Assembly: GCA_900771305.1 (NCBI GenBank)
Contig: CAAGNL010000041.1
Location: 1-7,029 of the forward strand
Origin: Kiritimatiellia bacterium
GTDB lineage: Bacteria > Verrucomicrobiota > Kiritimatiellia > RFP12 > UBA1067
DNA length: 7,029 bases
Direction: 5' to 3'
Each line of letters opens with the position of its first letter. The stretch's first letter is position 1. Of the stretch, positions 5,219-7,029 are shown in pieces. The notes beneath the pieces were generated by a model that saw nothing but the letters and a program-made list of their open reading frames with translations, had not been told where the DNA came from and made no database searches. Position numbers and translations under genes: made by a program.

Positions 5219-7029
5219 TGGAGTTGATCGTTCAATCTGTGCAAAGGGCGGTCGCCGCCATGACGCCGTGGCTTGTCAGCACGGCGATAGGATTCTTTTT
5301 CCTATGGCTCATCCAGCTATGCTACAAGGCCAAGCCGTTTGCGAAGGAGTTAAAGTGGTTCTTCAGCCTCACGCTGTGGCATAAGTTCATCGTCGTATGC
5401 GTATTCTGCTTCTTCACTCTCTGGGGCGGCTCGAAGGAGCGCGGGATTCTGCCTCCTGGACTGATTGACGGCATCACGTCAACCGTGCCCCGTATCGTCG
5501 AGACAATACAGCCCCGAACATTGCCCGACTGCATCTCGTCTAATGCGTTTGCCGTTACCGATTTTACAGTCGATTCGCAGGAAAAGTCTGTCGCGTTCGA
5601 GGTCACGTGGGCATCAAATCTCTTTGAGAACGTCGATTCGCGGCATGTAGATCTCTTCATGTCCACCAATCTGTCCGTGCGGGACTGGTTCCCCATCGGA
5701 TGCTACCTGATGCCGCCTGGCACGAATTCGTATGCGTTCACAGTCTCGTCCAACGAGGTAATGGCTACCTACCGTCCGCTCTACGTGGATTCGTTCAGCC
5801 GCATGGCGTTCTTCCGCTTCGGCCTCGATTTCGATTCCGACGGGGATGGATTGACGGATGCGTATGAGAACTTCGTGTCTTTCACAGATTCCTTAAACCC
5901 TGACACGGATGGCGACGGACTTTCCGATTCGCTGGAACTTGCCTATGGCTTCGGAACCAATCCTCTTCTGTACGATACTGATGGCGACGGCGTGGGGGAC
6001 GGCGACGAGATTGCCGCAGGGACGAATCCGCGTTCCTGTGACACGGACAGGGACGGCCTGACGGATGCCGGAGAGCTCGGAACCATGACAGCGCTTACGG
6101 AGGAGCGCTTCATGTGGTTCGACATGTCCAACGGTACCGATCTCCTTTACGACCGCACGACCGCAGACTCCGATTCGTGGGATGTCCCGCTCTCGGGTGG
6201 AACCGTGATCAACGGCTTGTGCTACACCAACGTCCGTGTCTGCGTGGACGGAACGGCGTACCTTCTCTGCCCGACGAATGTCGGTGCCTGGGGCAGCGGC
6301 TATTCGTACAATCTGAGCAACACCCAATGGTCGGCGTCCCATGTCGCGGTCTCTCTGTGCGGCTCTGACCTGTATGCCCAGACATCGGATTGGGGGAGCA
6401 AGATTCTCTACGGGAGCGTCGAGTCTGCGGGGCGCTCGTTCGATATCGTTGAATACCGCAATATCGGCCATTGGAATTATCGGTACGAGAACGAACTGAT
6501 CACCTTCCAGATGGTCCTGCCGCATGACGAGACAAATGTAATCTATGTCAGCTATCTATGCGCGTCAAACGCATTCAGGAACGTGGATATGTCAGCAGGC
6601 GTTCAGTGCGGCTGGATGAGGTCGTGGAAACCTGGCGAGCAGTTCTATAATTTGTCTTGGCCGCTTACTGCAGAATTCCCGCAGGATGGCCTGACAATCA
6701 AGTATTCCATAGGAACCGGCACCGATCCGTCCAGACCCGACACAGATTTTGACGGTCTTCTGGATGCCGAGGAGATCCAGTCCGCCAACACAAACCCCTT
6801 TGTCGCCGACATGGACGGAGATGGACTCTTTGACGGGGAGGAGGTGGTGCTCGGAACAGACCCCATGAACACCGATACGGACGGAGACGGGATGCCAGAC
6901 GGATGGGAAGTCCCGAACGGACTTGATCCGCTCACGGACGATACCGCAGATGACCTCGACGGCGACGGTCTCGCCAATTTGCGCGAGTATGTTCTCGGAA
7001 CCTCTCCCATGTCCGTGGACAGCGATGGC
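5215..7029 (+). CDS. Membrane-anchored TSP3 calcium-repeat surface protein, 3' truncated
   Basis: The frame is open for 605 codons to the right edge with no stop. Residues about 18-36 and 58-71 are hydrophobic helices. The loop between them is rich in lysine (K38, K40, K44, K47, K57) and so probably cytoplasmic, which places the rest of the protein outside. There is no cleavable signal peptide. Residues about 85-200 are a beta-rich region without a recognised family. Then follow four aspartate-rich repeats (205-287), a beta-rich segment (288-508) with nidogen-like features, and four more repeats (509-591) with a fifth beginning at 602. The repeats read DTDGDGLxD with xGTNP linkers about every 22-26 residues, matching bacterial thrombospondin type 3 repeats, which bind calcium and stiffen extracellular stalks. 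Likely roles are adhesion, substrate contact or cell-surface architecture. Codons such as ATA, TTA, AGA and GGA are commoner than in the genes upstream. The C-terminus, and any sorting signal, are outside the window. Confidence 0.88.
   Translation, partial: MMELIVQSVQRAVAAMTPWLVSTAIGFFFLWLIQLCYKAKPFAKELKWFFSLTLWHKFIVVCVFCFFTLWGGSKERGILPPGLIDGITSTVPRIVETIQPRTLPDCISSNAFAVTDFTVDSQEKSVAFEVTWASNLFENVDSRHVDLFMSTNLSVRDWFPIGCYLMPPGTNSYAFTVSSNEVMATYRPLYVDSFSRMAFFRFGLDFDSDGDGLTDAYENFVSFTDSLNPDTDGDGLSDSLELAYGFGTNPLLYDTDGDGVGDGDEIAAGTNPRSCDTDRDGLTDAGELGTMTALTEERFMWFDMSNGTDLLYDRTTADSDSWDVPLSGGTVINGLCYTNVRVCVDGTAYLLCPTNVGAWGSGYSYNLSNTQWSASHVAVSLCGSDLYAQTSDWGSKILYGSVESAGRSFDIVEYRNIGHWNYRYENELITFQMVLPHDETNVIYVSYLCASNAFRNVDMSAGVQCGWMRSWKPGEQFYNLSWPLTAEFPQDGLTIKYSIGTGTDPSRPDTDFDGLLDAEEIQSANTNPFVADMDGDGLFDGEEVVLGTDPMNTDTDGDGMPDGWEVPNGLDPLTDDTADDLDGDGLANLREYVLGTSPMSVDSDG
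5827..6075 (+). repeat. First block of TSP3-type calcium repeats (4 units)
   Basis: Within the large surface protein, units start at residues 205, 230, 254 and 276. Their cores are DFDSDGDGLTD, DTDGDGLSD, DTDGDGVGD and DTDRDGLTD, each followed two or three residues later by a glutamate. FGTNP and AGTNP linkers end the second and third units. The aspartates at alternating positions are the expected calcium ligands. The fourth unit replaces the usual first glycine with arginine. Confidence 0.85.
6076..6738 (+). other. Nidogen-like beta-rich segment between repeat blocks
   Basis: Residues 288-508 of the large surface protein contain no calcium repeats. Two stretches resemble nidogen-type extracellular domains: GLCYTNVRVCVDGTAYLL (334-351), like the 'yxxvxVxxNGxixf' strand pair, and FDIVEYRNIG (409-418) followed by LITFQMVL (428-435) and NVIYVSY (441-447), like the 'vxWxNv...tFQvvL...I.f.Y' core. 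Six cysteines (336, 343, 352, 382, 449, 465) could form disulfides if the protein is exported to an oxidising space. The match is from memory of the pattern and is uncertain. Confidence 0.45.
6739..7029 (+). repeat. Second block of TSP3-type calcium repeats (4 units plus start of a fifth)
   Basis: Units start at residues 509, 532, 554 and 580 of the large surface protein, with cores DTDFDGLLD, DMDGDGLFD, DTDGDGMPD and DLDGDGLAN. A fifth begins at 602 and is cut by the window edge. Linkers are NTNP, LGTDP, NGLDP and LGTSP. The window ends inside the array, so the number of further units is unknown. Confidence 0.85.

Noticed and set aside
5322..5696. 124-residue open frame on the minus strand within the large surface gene
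   Set aside because: The + strand frame is uninterrupted, has a strong start site and encodes recognisable repeats; the minus frame shows no motif.

Overview
The window reads as GC-rich bacterial DNA. Its likely source is an anaerobic, polysaccharide-degrading member of the PVC superphylum (Kiritimatiellota, Lentisphaerota or Verrucomicrobiota type). This is inference from content, not from a marker gene. The clues are two adjacent iron-sulfur proteins, a Tat-exported Gfo/Idh/MocA oxidoreductase followed by a DUF1080 (3-keto-glycoside hydrolase type) protein, and a long surface protein with bacterial thrombospondin type 3 calcium repeats. All supported genes are on the + strand. I saw no rRNA, tRNA, CRISPR array, transposase or integrase.

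Region 1 (1-1664) holds the 3' part of a two-cluster [4Fe-4S] protein of the QueG/reductive-dehalogenase-like class. One base later comes a 340-residue cysteine-rich protein resembling the U32 peptidase (UbiU/UbiV-like) group. They look like a redox pair in one operon. A weak terminator-like hairpin follows.

Region 2 (1665-4264) begins with a near-consensus sigma70-type promoter (TTGACG, 17 bp, TATACT). It drives two genes that overlap by ATGA: the Tat-signal Gfo/Idh/MocA oxidoreductase and the DUF1080 protein with its own signal peptide. Both products should act outside the cytoplasm. The likely theme is oxidation of a sugar to a keto-glycoside and its hydrolysis, but the direction and substrate are not visible here.

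Region 3 (4265-4504) is a 240-bp spacer. It contains a degenerate 8-bp repeat run, a doubtful 70-residue ORF and an extended -10 promoter.

Region 4 (4505-7029, open at the right edge) is the least familiar part. It is a tightly packed three-gene unit with lower GC: a secreted 195-residue protein with one canonical EF-hand-type loop; a 40-residue, very basic ORF with a strong Shine-Dalgarno; and, overlapping it by ATGA, a membrane-anchored protein of at least 605 residues. The last protein has two blocks of TSP3-type calcium repeats separated by a roughly 220-residue beta-rich, nidogen-like segment. It runs off the window without a stop, so its true size and C-terminal sorting signal are unknown.
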